A DNA stretch of 39,757 nt, from contig NZ_BJKP01000033.1 of NCBI RefSeq assembly GCF_008974145.1, positions 1 through 39,757 on the forward strand, in the 5' to 3' direction. Below are positions 17,740-26,055 of this stretch, piece after piece; position 1 is the first letter of the stretch, and each line of letters opens with the position of its first letter. The translations under genes were made by a program, and so were the position numbers. The stretch is from Microcystis aeruginosa NIES-4325 (GTDB lineage Bacteria > Cyanobacteriota > Cyanobacteriia > Cyanobacteriales > Microcystaceae). The notes beneath the pieces were generated by a model, which was not told where the DNA came from, made no database searches, and saw only the letters and a program-made list of their open reading frames with translations.

Positions 17740-18279
17740 CTAGGACCACCAGGGTTCTTCACCGGTGCGGAAGTCGGTTTCCGTCCAAGTGGAGAAGACG
17801 ACTTTATCATTATCGGTGACGTTGGCATGGGCGAGGGCTAAGGATAGAGGCGCTGGACCGCGAACTACTTTTCCTTCGGCATTGTACTGGGAACCGTGGC
17901 AAGGACACATGAATTTTTCTTCGCTGGCATTCCAAGGCACCACACAACCTAAGTGGGTGCAGACGGCGTTAATTCCGTAGTTGGCCAGGGTTTTGTCCTC
18001 TTGGACGACTAAATAGGTGGGGTCGCCTTTTAAACCTTGGGCTAAGGTGCGATCGCCAGCGTTATGGCTGGTCAGAAATTGACTGACAATCACATCATTG
18101 CCTAGGGCATCTTTTGCGGTGACACCGCCACCCGTACCACCGGCCGAGGGGGGAATAAAATACTTAACAATCGGATACAAAGCCCCCGCTGCTACTCCGG
18201 TAATTGTACCAAAGGTCAACAGGTTCATAAATTGACGACGCCCCAAATCGGGAACATCTGTACCGGAAACTTGACTCAT
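17740..18279 (-). CDS. petC: Rieske iron-sulfur protein of the cytochrome b6f complex
   Basis: A 179-residue Rieske protein passing electrons from plastoquinol to cytochrome f. The N-terminus has a twin-arginine-like GRRQFMN before the membrane helix (about 20-43, [22 protein letters not shown]). The 2Fe-2S cluster boxes are [10 protein letters not shown] and CPCHGSQY, each giving one Cys and one His, with the second Cys of each forming the disulphide. Length and all ligands are normal. An AAGGAG element lies directly upstream of the ATG. First gene of the petCA operon. Cyanobacteria often have several petC copies; pairing with petA marks this as the major one. Confidence 0.98.
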   Translation of the reverse strand: MSQVSGTDVPDLGRRQFMNLLTFGTITGVAAGALYPIVKYFIPPSAGGTGGGVTAKDALGNDVIVSQFLTSHNAGDRTLAQGLKGDPTYLVVQEDKTLANYGINAVCTHLGCVVPWNASEEKFMCPCHGSQYNAEGKVVRGPAPLSLALAHANVTDNDKVVFSTWTETDFRTGEEPWWS

Positions 18280-18581
18280 TGCTCCTTATCTCCAAATGTA
18301 AATTTTTGTAAACTAATTCTCATCTAAGGGCGATTTTGTGCATCTCGATCAAGACGAAAACCCAGAGCTTAAAGAAGGTTTACAAGGGCTGTATTAGATT
18401 ATTACAGATATTGAGTCACGGACAATTGCCACAGCAAAGCTGCGTCAAATGCGATCGCCATTAACGGTCATCAAAGAAATGACCATAACAACCTAGTCAA
18501 AATACTTTTCTAATTCTGCCTGAGTATGATACATTTGTTTGATGGAGATATAAAGTTTCGATAGCAAGGATAATCGTTGTC
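18280..18581. other. Divergent intergenic region between petC and the methyltransferase, no gene recognised
   Basis: It should contain the petC promoter on the minus strand and that of the methyltransferase on the plus strand. A HIP1 octamer sits at about 18450. Two short open stretches (18337-18398 and 18411-18496) end in stops and have no start or recognisable similarity; they may be decayed coding sequence. This is the left boundary of the AT-rich accessory island. Confidence 0.5.
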
Positions 18582-21233
18582 ATGGTACAAAATCTTTACA
18601 GTATAGTAATGGAACTGACAGCACCATCGTCATCGACATTGCTGACTGTAGATCGTACTAGGAAAATACTTAATGATTTTGCCTATAATTTTGAATGGAC
18701 ACCCAGTGATAGCTTAGATATTCCATCAACGAATGATTTTGCCAATGCTCATCTTATTGTTGAACATGGATTAGAACATCAGGCTGTTATTACTTTTTTG
18801 AAAAGACCCTATGCCGACCTTAATTATACTCAGAAAAAAAATCTTTTGGGCATTTCCTATAATAATTTACTTGACTGGCATATTCAAGTTGAATCCGAGA
18901 AAATCCTTTATGTTTTTAACAGATGTAGCCCAGAAAAAATTGCAAAATCATATCCAATTTCTCGCGAAAATTTAGACAATCTCAGAAGCGGAGTATTTGA
19001 AGCCATTTCAGGGCAACGCCATCATCCTAATCTTCCTGCTTTGGATGATGCTTTGATTGAAACGATTTCATTCTGGAAGCGAAATCTATATGCCGAAATG
19101 GAAGAAAATATATCTAATCAACAGTTTTCGGCTTTGTTTAATGCTATTATTTTTACGAGAGCCGTTGAAGATAATTATCGCCGCTCATATCCCCAAAGGT
19201 ATGAAGAATTTTCTAATTCAAATACCCTATTTGAAACCTTCTTAAAAAATAACAGCAATTCCTTAACCATTCGAGAGTCAATTCTTAAAACTCTTGAAGA
19301 TTGTGGACAAACTAACATACCTGAGTATTTAATTGATCGATCCTTACTCAGTGCTTTTGATAGTTTAAATACTCAAACTGTGAAAGCTTTGCTGCAGGAT
19401 TTTTATAGAATTAAATCTGCAAAACCCTATGAATATGATTTTTCTCTCATTTCTAAACACGCTCTTAGTCGAATTTATGAAAGATATACCAGTATTTTAA
19501 GAGTTGAAGAATCCGATCAACTAAGCTTATTTCCCCCCCTACCAACAGAGCAGAGAAATAAAGCTTATGGAAGTATTTATACTCCTCAATTTATTGCGAG
19601 GTTTTTTGCTCGGTATCTACGGGAACAAATGCCTCCCATTGAATTTCAACAATTAAAAACGTTAGAACCTGCTATCGGTTCAGGAATCTTTGTAAGAACT
19701 TTATTAGAAATTCAGTGTGATCCTATGCAGGGAGAAGTTACAACTGAATTGATTCAATCAGCTTTTCAGAATGTTTTTGGATTGGATGTTGATCCTAATG
19801 CTTGTCAAGCGGCACTTTTATCTCTTTCACTTCTTCACTTAGTTTTGACAGATCAATTACCGTCACAATTATCCATTAAAACAGCAGAGTCAATTCAATA
19901 CTATCAAGATCATCCCGAATTAAAAGAGAGTTTTAGTGCAGTTATTACTAATCCCCCCTTTGTTGCTTTGTCGGATCAAACAGAAGCAATGAGAAAAAGA
20001 ATTGCACAATTTATGGGAGATGATGGAAGGGGAAGAATTGATTTATCTTTAGCTTTTATCAAAATAGCATTAGAAGTATTAAAACCGGGTGGTTATGGAT
20101 TATTTGTTTTACCTCATAAATTTCTTTTGTCAAAAAGTGATGCTAAAATTCGTCAACTTATCACCCAAGAAGCTTGGATTCGTTGCTTAGTTGATCTATC
20201 TGCTATCCCAATTTTTGGTCAAGTAGATACTTACATTGTTCTTCTCATTTTTCAGAAGCGATTTAATGTACAACCAGAACCTTTAGCGACGATTTCTCAT
20301 TGTCAAGAATTAGTGGGACGTGCTTTACAAGATGTTGTAGAAGGAAGGGAAGTAGAAAGTCAATTTTACAGTGTTTTTAAAGTTCCTCAAAATGCTTTTA
20401 ATGGGGAAGACTGGTTGATCAAACCTCCTTCAATTGCTCGAATTCAACAAAAGCTAGAAACTTTACCAAAACTTTCAGAGTTTATGAATATTCGCGTTGG
20501 AGTGCAAACTGGCAACAACAAGGTATTTATTGTATCTAAATCTCATATTCCTAAAGGAGAGGAAGCTATTTTTATTCCTTATTTATCTGATCGAGAAATG
20601 GAAGTTTATACTACTCCTCAGAAAGTTAGTCAATATCTTTTTTATCCTTATTTTGAGGAAAAATTATTGGAAGAGGATGAGATTAGAAATAAATATCCCA
20701 AAACTTGGAAATATTTGTTACTACATCAAGAAATGTTAGAATCTCGTTACGCCGTAAAAAAGGAAAATAAATCATGGTGGCAATTAGATAGCCCCCGTTG
20801 TGATTATTTACTTAGACCTAAAATTATTAGTCCCCATTTGTCAATTATGCCTCGTTTTTCCCTTGATATTGAAGGCAAGTTTGCTGTTATTCGTTCCCCA
20901 ATTATTTATCCTAAAGATCGTCAACTGGAGAGTGATTTACTGCGGTATTTTGTCGCAATTTTGAATTCTAGTATTTGCTATCGCTATATTTCTGAACATT
21001 CGCATAAATATGGTAGTGGTTACTCAATGTTAGAACCAAAAACGCTTTTAAAAACTCCTGTTCCTGATCCAACAAAAGTGTCATCCTTTGATATGTCTCA
21101 GCTTTTACGTCTTGTTGATCAGCGTTTTTTAGCATCAGGAAAAGAAGCAATTCAACTTGAAATTGAAATTGATAAAGCTGTCTCTAAGCTTTACGGATTT
21201 ACTGAAGAAGATTGTTCTATTTATGGTGTATGA
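18582..21233 (+). CDS. Eco57I-like N6-adenine DNA methyltransferase, type IIG-like large protein
   Basis: An 883-residue protein. The central catalytic domain (about 320-570) has YGSIYTPQFIARFFARYL, the SAM-binding motif LEPAIGSGIFVRTLLE and the catalytic ITNPPFVAL (NPPF), so it methylates adenine N6. A C-terminal TaqI/Eco57I-like specificity domain (about 630-860) contains RVGVQTGNNKVFIV and a repeat-like LNSSICYRYISEHS segment. The N-terminal 300 residues sit where type IIG enzymes carry a PD-(D/E)xK nuclease, but I see no clear D...ExK motif, so it may be a methylase only. AAGGA at 18566-18570 supports the ATG at 18582; an in-frame ATG at 18609 is an alternative. AT-rich with no HIP1 site, unlike the flanks. 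Followed after 9 nt by an unknown gene, probably cotranscribed. Confidence 0.87.
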   Translation: MVQNLYSIVMELTAPSSSTLLTVDRTRKILNDFAYNFEWTPSDSLDIPSTNDFANAHLIVEHGLEHQAVITFLKRPYADLNYTQKKNLLGISYNNLLDWHIQVESEKILYVFNRCSPEKIAKSYPISRENLDNLRSGVFEAISGQRHHPNLPALDDALIETISFWKRNLYAEMEENISNQQFSALFNAIIFTRAVEDNYRRSYPQRYEEFSNSNTLFETFLKNNSNSLTIRESILKTLEDCGQTNIPEYLIDRSLLSAFDSLNTQTVKALLQDFYRIKSAKPYEYDFSLISKHALSRIYERYTSILRVEESDQLSLFPPLPTEQRNKAYGSIYTPQFIARFFARYLREQMPPIEFQQLKTLEPAIGSGIFVRTLLEIQCDPMQGEVTTELIQSAFQNVFGLDVDPNACQAALLSLSLLHLVLTDQLPSQLSIKTAESIQYYQDHPELKESFSAVITNPPFVALSDQTEAMRKRIAQFMGDDGRGRIDLSLAFIKIALEVLKPGGYGLFVLPHKFLLSKSDAKIRQLITQEAWIRCLVDLSAIPIFGQVDTYIVLLIFQKRFNVQPEPLATISHCQELVGRALQDVVEGREVESQFYSVFKVPQNAFNGEDWLIKPPSIARIQQKLETLPKLSEFMNIRVGVQTGNNKVFIVSKSHIPKGEEAIFIPYLSDREMEVYTTPQKVSQYLFYPYFEEKLLEEDEIRNKYPKTWKYLLLHQEMLESRYAVKKENKSWWQLDSPRCDYLLRPKIISPHLSIMPRFSLDIEGKFAVIRSPIIYPKDRQLESDLLRYFVAILNSSICYRYISEHSHKYGSGYSMLEPKTLLKTPVPDPTKVSSFDMSQLLRLVDQRFLASGKEAIQLEIEIDKAVSKLYGFTEEDCSIYGV

Positions 21234-21242
21234 ATACAAAAG

Positions 21243-21830
21243 ATGAGAATTGAAATAAACTCTCAAGATTTGAAAGAGCGTCCTCAATTAATTAAAAAGA
21301 TGCTAAGGCCACTTGTTTTAAAAAATAAGCTATTTGTTCAACCTGTTAGTAAAGGTGACGAATATGTTGCGTCTGTCAAAGATACTTATCAATCAACAAC
21401 GAATCAATATACTGAGAGCCGTTTTAAAACTTTTGTCCCTGACTTACAAGCTACCTATTATGAAAGATGGTATAAAACCTATCAAGGCAAAAAAGAAAAA
21501 TTTTATCTAGACCGTGCTTATCTTCATTTTTATATCATTGATAAAACCTTACCAGAACCAGCAGAAAAAGAATTTTGTTTACTTCATTGCGATCCTAATG
21601 AACCTGATGATGCTGCTCATGCTAAATATAAACAAAGCTTACACCTTCACATTGAATGTTCAGATGCTTCTTGGCCTCATTGTGATGTTTGGCCTCGCGC
21701 TCATATTGCACTTAATAATGGATATTTAGATTATGTCCTCAAAGATATTAATTCTCTAACAAACGCAATGACAGAAGCTATACTTATGCTCAAAGAAGAA
21801 GTTTTAGCCTCGGTTAAAATCTTCGATTAG
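21243..21830 (+). CDS. Unrecognised 195-residue protein coupled to the adenine methyltransferase
   Basis: I do not recognise a family. The protein is mixed alpha/beta with a charged N-terminus, an aromatic-rich middle (ATYYERWYKTYQGKKEKFY, AYLHFYIIDK) and a conspicuous His/Cys/Asp/Trp cluster, LHLHIECSDASWPHCDVWP (about 151-169), that could bind metal or form an active site. A C-terminal helix (about 174-192) follows. No signal peptide or membrane span. It starts 9 nt after the methyltransferase stop, so its role is probably tied to that enzyme: a nuclease partner, a specificity factor or an inhibitor are all possible. I see no PD-(D/E)xK, HNH, GIY-YIG or PLD motif. Confidence 0.75.
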   Translation: MRIEINSQDLKERPQLIKKMLRPLVLKNKLFVQPVSKGDEYVASVKDTYQSTTNQYTESRFKTFVPDLQATYYERWYKTYQGKKEKFYLDRAYLHFYIIDKTLPEPAEKEFCLLHCDPNEPDDAAHAKYKQSLHLHIECSDASWPHCDVWPRAHIALNNGYLDYVLKDINSLTNAMTEAILMLKEEVLASVKIFD

Positions 21831-21847
21831 ACTTCTTGGATAATTAA

Positions 21848-21989
21848 TTTTTGAGAGTTCAAAAATGAGAAAAATAGGGATGAAGTTGCAAAAAATCTCT
21901 AAATAGACCCTTTATTAGAAACCGATGAAGAAACGGCAACCGCTTGGATAAATCAACAACTAGAAAGCTTGGGAGTAAAACTAATCTGA
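21848..21989 (+). pseudogene. Decayed gene remnant with an in-frame stop
   Basis: In one frame the sequence reads KNEKNRDEVAKNL, stop, then IDPLLETDEETATAWINQQL and a short tail to TGA at 21987-21989. The two halves read naturally as one protein C-terminus interrupted by TAA. There is no start codon or upstream domain. I cannot name the family. It lies between the methyltransferase operon and the nucleotidyltransferase. Confidence 0.4.
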
Positions 21990-22002
21990 TCAACACAAAA
22001 AT

Positions 22003-22299
22003 ATGAAAATTCCTCAAGAAAAACTCTCACAACTTTGCCAACATTGGCATATTCATAAACTTTCCTTATTTGGTTCAGTTTTACGAGATGATTTCACCGC
22101 AGATAGTGATATTGATCTGCTCGTTGAGTTTGAACTTGGTTTTACCCCCAGTTTTTTCAAACTTCATCAAATTCAAGAAGAACTATCTCAATTATTTGAT
22201 GGACGTACTATTGATCTCGTTACCATCAAATCTCTTAATCATCATATTCGTGAGCGTGTTTTAGCAACAGCAGAGGTGTGTTATGTCGCAGAAAGATAA
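22003..22299 (+). CDS. MntA-type minimal nucleotidyltransferase antitoxin
   Basis: A 98-residue minimal nucleotidyltransferase (MNT). The active-site motif is LFGSVLRDDFTADSDIDLLVEF, with Gly24-Ser25 and the metal-binding Asp36 and Asp38, and the partner acidic residue in TIDLVT. In HepT-MntA systems the MNT neutralises the HEPN ribonuclease HepT by adding AMP to a tyrosine near its active site. Typical order is mntA then hepT with overlapping ends, and that is seen here: a HepT-like start lies at 22283, inside the last codons. The HEPN gene is broken, so this antitoxin has lost its local toxin or serves another one. Confidence 0.9.
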   Translation: MKIPQEKLSQLCQHWHIHKLSLFGSVLRDDFTADSDIDLLVEFELGFTPSFFKLHQIQEELSQLFDGRTIDLVTIKSLNHHIRERVLATAEVCYVAER

Positions 22300-22414
22300 T
22301 CAAGTGTATGTTGAACACATGATTGACACAGCAAATAAAGCACTTAGCTTTGTGGAAGGTGTCAGTCGAGCAGTATTCGAGATGACATTCAACAATAATC
22401 ACGACAATTGTTGA
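22283..22414 (+). pseudogene. HepT-like HEPN toxin, only the N-terminal 43 codons
   Basis: The frame starts MSQKDNQVYVEHMIDTANKA and continues ALSFVEGVSRAVFE before diverging to a TGA at 22412. This matches the first helix region of HepT-type HEPN proteins (normally 110-120 residues), but the catalytic RxxxxH motif and the AMPylated tyrosine region further on are absent. Its ATG overlaps the end of the antitoxin gene by 17 nt, the usual arrangement. Truncated by deletion or rearrangement; the following DNA leads to the unrelated, oppositely oriented copper chaperone gene. Confidence 0.7.
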
Positions 22415-22452
22415 TTTTTACCAGAGAGGTATATTTTTAACGGGGGAGGATG

Positions 22453-22662
22453 TCAACCCTCACTGCTAGACTCAACAGTATGGCCGACTTCGCTGATCCA
22501 TTGGGCAATTTCTGCGGGGGATGCGGTGGTTTCTACCGTGACGATTTTATTGGCTACATCCACCGATATTTGGGCTGCTGGTTGCTGATTGTTAATCGCT
22601 TTAGTAATGGTATTAGCGCAACCTTCACAGGCAATACTAGGCACTTTTAGGGTAATTGTCAT
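22453..22662 (-). CDS. Atx1-like copper chaperone (heavy-metal-associated domain)
   Basis: A 69-residue single HMA domain. Metal is bound by the two cysteines of ACEGCANTI (Cys12 and Cys15), and a C-terminal loop His in EVGHTVE corresponds to the loop histidine of Synechocystis Atx1. In cyanobacteria this chaperone delivers Cu(I) to the P-type ATPases CtaA and PacS, which supply plastocyanin and cytochrome oxidase. The ATG at 22662 gives the usual start MTITLKVPSIACEGC; an upstream in-frame ATG would add 13 unlikely residues. It stands alone between the accessory island and polA. Confidence 0.9.
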   Translation of the reverse strand: MTITLKVPSIACEGCANTITKAINNQQPAAQISVDVANKIVTVETTASPAEIAQWISEVGHTVESSSEG

Positions 22663-22737
22663 TGTTGTAACTCCAGTAACTTTATAGCTAAAAACTAGCA
22701 TAAATTGTCAGGGGTAGCTGATTTTTTAAGAGTTTAT

Positions 22738-22983
22738 TTACCATTTCAGCACTGCCGCTTCGATCCCCTGTTCCCGACGCAGTTGACTATCTTTTTCTAG
22801 CCATTGAATGACCTGTTTATGGGTTAGTTCTTCTAGGGTTACTCCCGTATCTTCGGCGATTATTTTTAGTAAGCGTAGGGAAGAAATCGTTAAACGAGTC
22901 AGGAATTTTTCGGGAGAAGTCAAGAGGGCAGCGTCCACATCTGCGGATTCTTCTGGGGTTAAAAATTGTCTGTTTTCGATCAT
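22738..22983 (-). CDS. Small uncharacterised protein immediately downstream of polA
   Basis: An 81-residue, probably all-helical soluble protein (MIENRQFLTPEESADVDAAL..., ending QGIEAAVLKW). I do not recognise a family. The ATG at 22983 lies 4 nt after the polA stop, so it is likely cotranslated; a longer frame from 23013 would overlap polA. Composition and codon use agree with a real gene. No motif suggests a function; the position only hints at a housekeeping role. Confidence 0.65.
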   Translation of the reverse strand: MIENRQFLTPEESADVDAALLTSPEKFLTRLTISSLRLLKIIAEDTGVTLEELTHKQVIQWLEKDSQLRREQGIEAAVLKW

Positions 22984-22987
22984 AGTT

Positions 22988-25858
22988 TTATTTGGTTTCC
23001 ATCCAATTGTCACCGGCTTTTATTTCTACCAAGAGAGGGATCGTCAAGGAGACAGCTTCTTCCATAGTCGTCTTGATTTTTGACTCTAGGGATGGCCATT
23101 CTTCCCTCGGTACTTCCAAGACTAATTCATCATGGACTTGCAGCAGTAATCTCGCTCGATAATTTTGCAGTACCTCGGCCAATTTTACCATCGCTACTTT
23201 AATAATATCAGCACTGGAACCCTGAATGGGCGCATTAGCGGCCGATCTTAATAATTGTGCTTCCTCGTTGTTGAGTTTGAGGCTATCTAAATCGATGTCA
23301 TGTAAGGACAGTCCCCGCAGTCTTTTTAAGAGGGGATTATCGAAGTTAAAATAACGTCTTCTGCCCAAAATTGTTTCCACATATCCCTGAGCGATCGCTT
23401 GTTTTTTGCTATTCTCTAAATACTCAAATACTTGGGCATAACGTTGATGATATTTTTCAATAAATTTTCTGCCCTGTTCCACGGTTAATTTCGATTCACG
23501 GGCGAATTTTTGCGCTCCCATGCCATAAATAACTCCGAAGTTAATTGTTTTTCCTAAACTGCGTTCTTCGGGGGTAATTTCCCCTTTATCAAAGAGCAAT
23601 TGAGCGGTGACTTTATGAACATCTTGATTACTACGATACGCTTCTAATAAAACTGGTTCTTGACTGAGATGAGCGAGAATTCTTAACTCGATTTGTGAGT
23701 AGTCCGCTGACACCAATAAGTAACCATCTTCGGGGATAAAAGCTTGACGAATTCGTCTGGAAAATTCACTGCGAATAGGGATATTTTGTAGGTTAGGATT
23801 GGAGGATGATAATCGTCCGGTGCTGGTGATGGTTTGATTAAAATCTGTATGTACTCTTGCGGTTTTTGGTTCGGCTAATTTCGGTAAAGCATCCACATAG
23901 GTGGATTTTAATTTGGATAAGGTGCGATGTTCAAGGATATAATCAATCAGGGGATGATCGCCTTGTAGTTTCTCTAAAACACTTTGATCGGTGGAGTAAC
24001 CTGTTTTGGTTTTTCTGGATTTTTTGCGGTTGAGTGCCAATCGATCAAAGAGGATTTCACTTAACTGTTTAGGAGAGCTAAGATTAAAAGTTTCTCCGAT
24101 AGATTCATAAGCTTTTTTTTCTATGTCTGCCAAGTCTCTTTCTAGTTGCTGGGACAAGTTTTTTAGATAATTGATATTAATTTTTATACCATAATTTTCC
24201 ATCTGCCACAGCACTATGACTAAGGGAGATTCTACCTCTGAGAATAATTGATATAAAGAGGGAATTTTAGTTAATTCTGCCTGTAATTTTTCTCGAAGTA
24301 AATAGGTAGCATAGGCATCTAATCCGCAGTAGTTGGCAGTGGTTGTAATATCTAAATCAGCGATAGTTTTTCCCGTAGGAATACCGAGACTTTTATAACT
24401 AAGGGAAGTGATACCGTCTAAATAGCGATCGCACAAATCTTCGAGATTATGAGTTAGTTCGGGATGGAGGACATAACTAGCCACCATAGTATCAAAAACT
24501 AGACCTTTAACGGTAATTCCTTGATGATAAAAAACATCAATATCAAATTTCGCATTCTGGAAGACTTTCGGATAATTATCACTGGCTAAAATTGGGCGTA
24601 ATTTTTCGAGAACTATCTCTAGATTTAAATTATCACCGCTCTGGTGGCCGATGGGAATATAGGCCATAGCATTTAATTCTTTTCCCCAACAGCAACCGAT
24701 GCCAACTAATTTGGCTAAACGAGGATTTAAATCCGTGGTTTCGGTGTCCCAAGCGACGGGAAAATGTGGATTAGTGAAAGTTGTTAATTTTGCCAGTAAA
24801 GCATCTAACTTAGGAATAGTATCAATAATGTCGGGAGCAATTAGAACCGGTAGAGAAATAGGGGGTAAATCAAACAGAGACAATTGATTAGAATCAGCAT
24901 CGCTAGTTAATTCTAGGGTAGGAGTGCCACCTAGATACTGTTGAATTTGATCGAGTTTCTGGAGAATTTTCTTTAACTCTAATCTTTCCAATAAAGGTTT
25001 AACTAAACGCCGATCAAAACCTCGGAGACGAAATTTATCCTCTTCGAGGCTAACGGGGGCATCAAGGGCGATTTTAGCTAAATAGCGAGAACTTTCGGCG
25101 GCGGTTTTTCCCTCTAATAATTTAGTTTTTACCATTCCATTGATCGATTGCAGATTGGTATAGATATCCTCTAAGTTATCGTATTTTTTTAATAAATCTA
25201 TCGCTGTTTTTTCGCCAATTCCGCGCACTCCGGGGATATTATCAGACTTGTCACCGCAAAGAGCTTTAAAATCTACTACCTGTTTTGGTGTCACCCCTAA
25301 CTTTTCCGTGACAGCTTGGGAATTAAATTCTGTATAACCCTGTGCCGATGTACTTTTGACTGCATTAATATCCAGATAGAGAACCGTGGTTTTTTTCTCC
25401 TCATCTACCAATTGAAATAAATCTCGATCGCCTGTTAAAATCTTGACTGTATAACCATGATCGCCAGCTTGTTTTGCCAAAGTTCCTAAAACATCATCTG
25501 CTTCGTAACCTGGGGAAGTCACAATAGGAATATTCATCGCTGCCAAGAGACTTTGCAGATTCGTTAAATCGGGGCGAAATTCTTCGGGAGTTTCTTGCCG
25601 ATTAGCCTTATAATTGACATCAGCTTCGTGGCGAAAAGAAGGAGCTGCTAAATCAAAAGCGACCGCTAAATAAGCAGGTTTTTGAGTTTCTAGTAACTGC
25701 ATCAGAGAGTTTAAAAACCCAAAACAAACACTGGTGGGAATGCCGGTAGAAGTACGCAGAGGTCCCGAACGAGACTTAGCAAAGGCATAATAGGCACGAA
25801 AAGCCAAAGAATGCCCATCAATCAGGATAAATAGCTTATTTTGCTCGGCACTGGTCAT
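22988..25858 (-). CDS. polA: DNA polymerase I
   Basis: A 956-residue family A polymerase acting in Okazaki-fragment maturation and excision repair. Residues 1-300 are the 5'-3' exonuclease (LIDGHSLAFRAYYAF, YEADDVLGTLA, LTGDRDLFQLV, ALCGDKSDNIPGVRGIGEKTA). Residues 350-550 are the 3'-5' exonuclease and appear active, with DTETTDLNP (Asp and Glu of motif I) and the later YCGLDAYAT. Residues 560-956 are the polymerase, with SSSNPNLQNIPIR, motif A VSADYSQIELRILAH, motif B TINFGVIYGMGA and motif C QVHDELVLEV. All catalytic residues are present. The ATG at 25858 gives the expected start. Confidence 0.97.
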   Translation of the reverse strand: MTSAEQNKLFILIDGHSLAFRAYYAFAKSRSGPLRTSTGIPTSVCFGFLNSLMQLLETQKPAYLAVAFDLAAPSFRHEADVNYKANRQETPEEFRPDLTNLQSLLAAMNIPIVTSPGYEADDVLGTLAKQAGDHGYTVKILTGDRDLFQLVDEEKKTTVLYLDINAVKSTSAQGYTEFNSQAVTEKLGVTPKQVVDFKALCGDKSDNIPGVRGIGEKTAIDLLKKYDNLEDIYTNLQSINGMVKTKLLEGKTAAESSRYLAKIALDAPVSLEEDKFRLRGFDRRLVKPLLERLELKKILQKLDQIQQYLGGTPTLELTSDADSNQLSLFDLPPISLPVLIAPDIIDTIPKLDALLAKLTTFTNPHFPVAWDTETTDLNPRLAKLVGIGCCWGKELNAMAYIPIGHQSGDNLNLEIVLEKLRPILASDNYPKVFQNAKFDIDVFYHQGITVKGLVFDTMVASYVLHPELTHNLEDLCDRYLDGITSLSYKSLGIPTGKTIADLDITTTANYCGLDAYATYLLREKLQAELTKIPSLYQLFSEVESPLVIVLWQMENYGIKININYLKNLSQQLERDLADIEKKAYESIGETFNLSSPKQLSEILFDRLALNRKKSRKTKTGYSTDQSVLEKLQGDHPLIDYILEHRTLSKLKSTYVDALPKLAEPKTARVHTDFNQTITSTGRLSSSNPNLQNIPIRSEFSRRIRQAFIPEDGYLLVSADYSQIELRILAHLSQEPVLLEAYRSNQDVHKVTAQLLFDKGEITPEERSLGKTINFGVIYGMGAQKFARESKLTVEQGRKFIEKYHQRYAQVFEYLENSKKQAIAQGYVETILGRRRYFNFDNPLLKRLRGLSLHDIDLDSLKLNNEEAQLLRSAANAPIQGSSADIIKVAMVKLAEVLQNYRARLLLQVHDELVLEVPREEWPSLESKIKTTMEEAVSLTIPLLVEIKAGDNWMETK

Positions 25859-26055
25859 AATTTAGCCTCAAATTTGCGTGTTATTTCCATTTTAAGGATT
25901 ACCGAGCCATTATTCAGCCATTAGCCTTGAATCGGCGATCGCTGATAACTGCTCGTCGATCACTGATACTTAACACCTCCTCAAAAAAAATATTTGCCAA
26001 AAAACCGGCGTAAGGGTATTTTAAGAATAATTTTATATGTTTACTGTGCGATTAC

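Noticed and set aside
18337-18496. Short open stretches between petC and the methylase as genes
   Set aside because: No start codon with ribosome-binding site, under 30 codons each and no similarity that I recognise.
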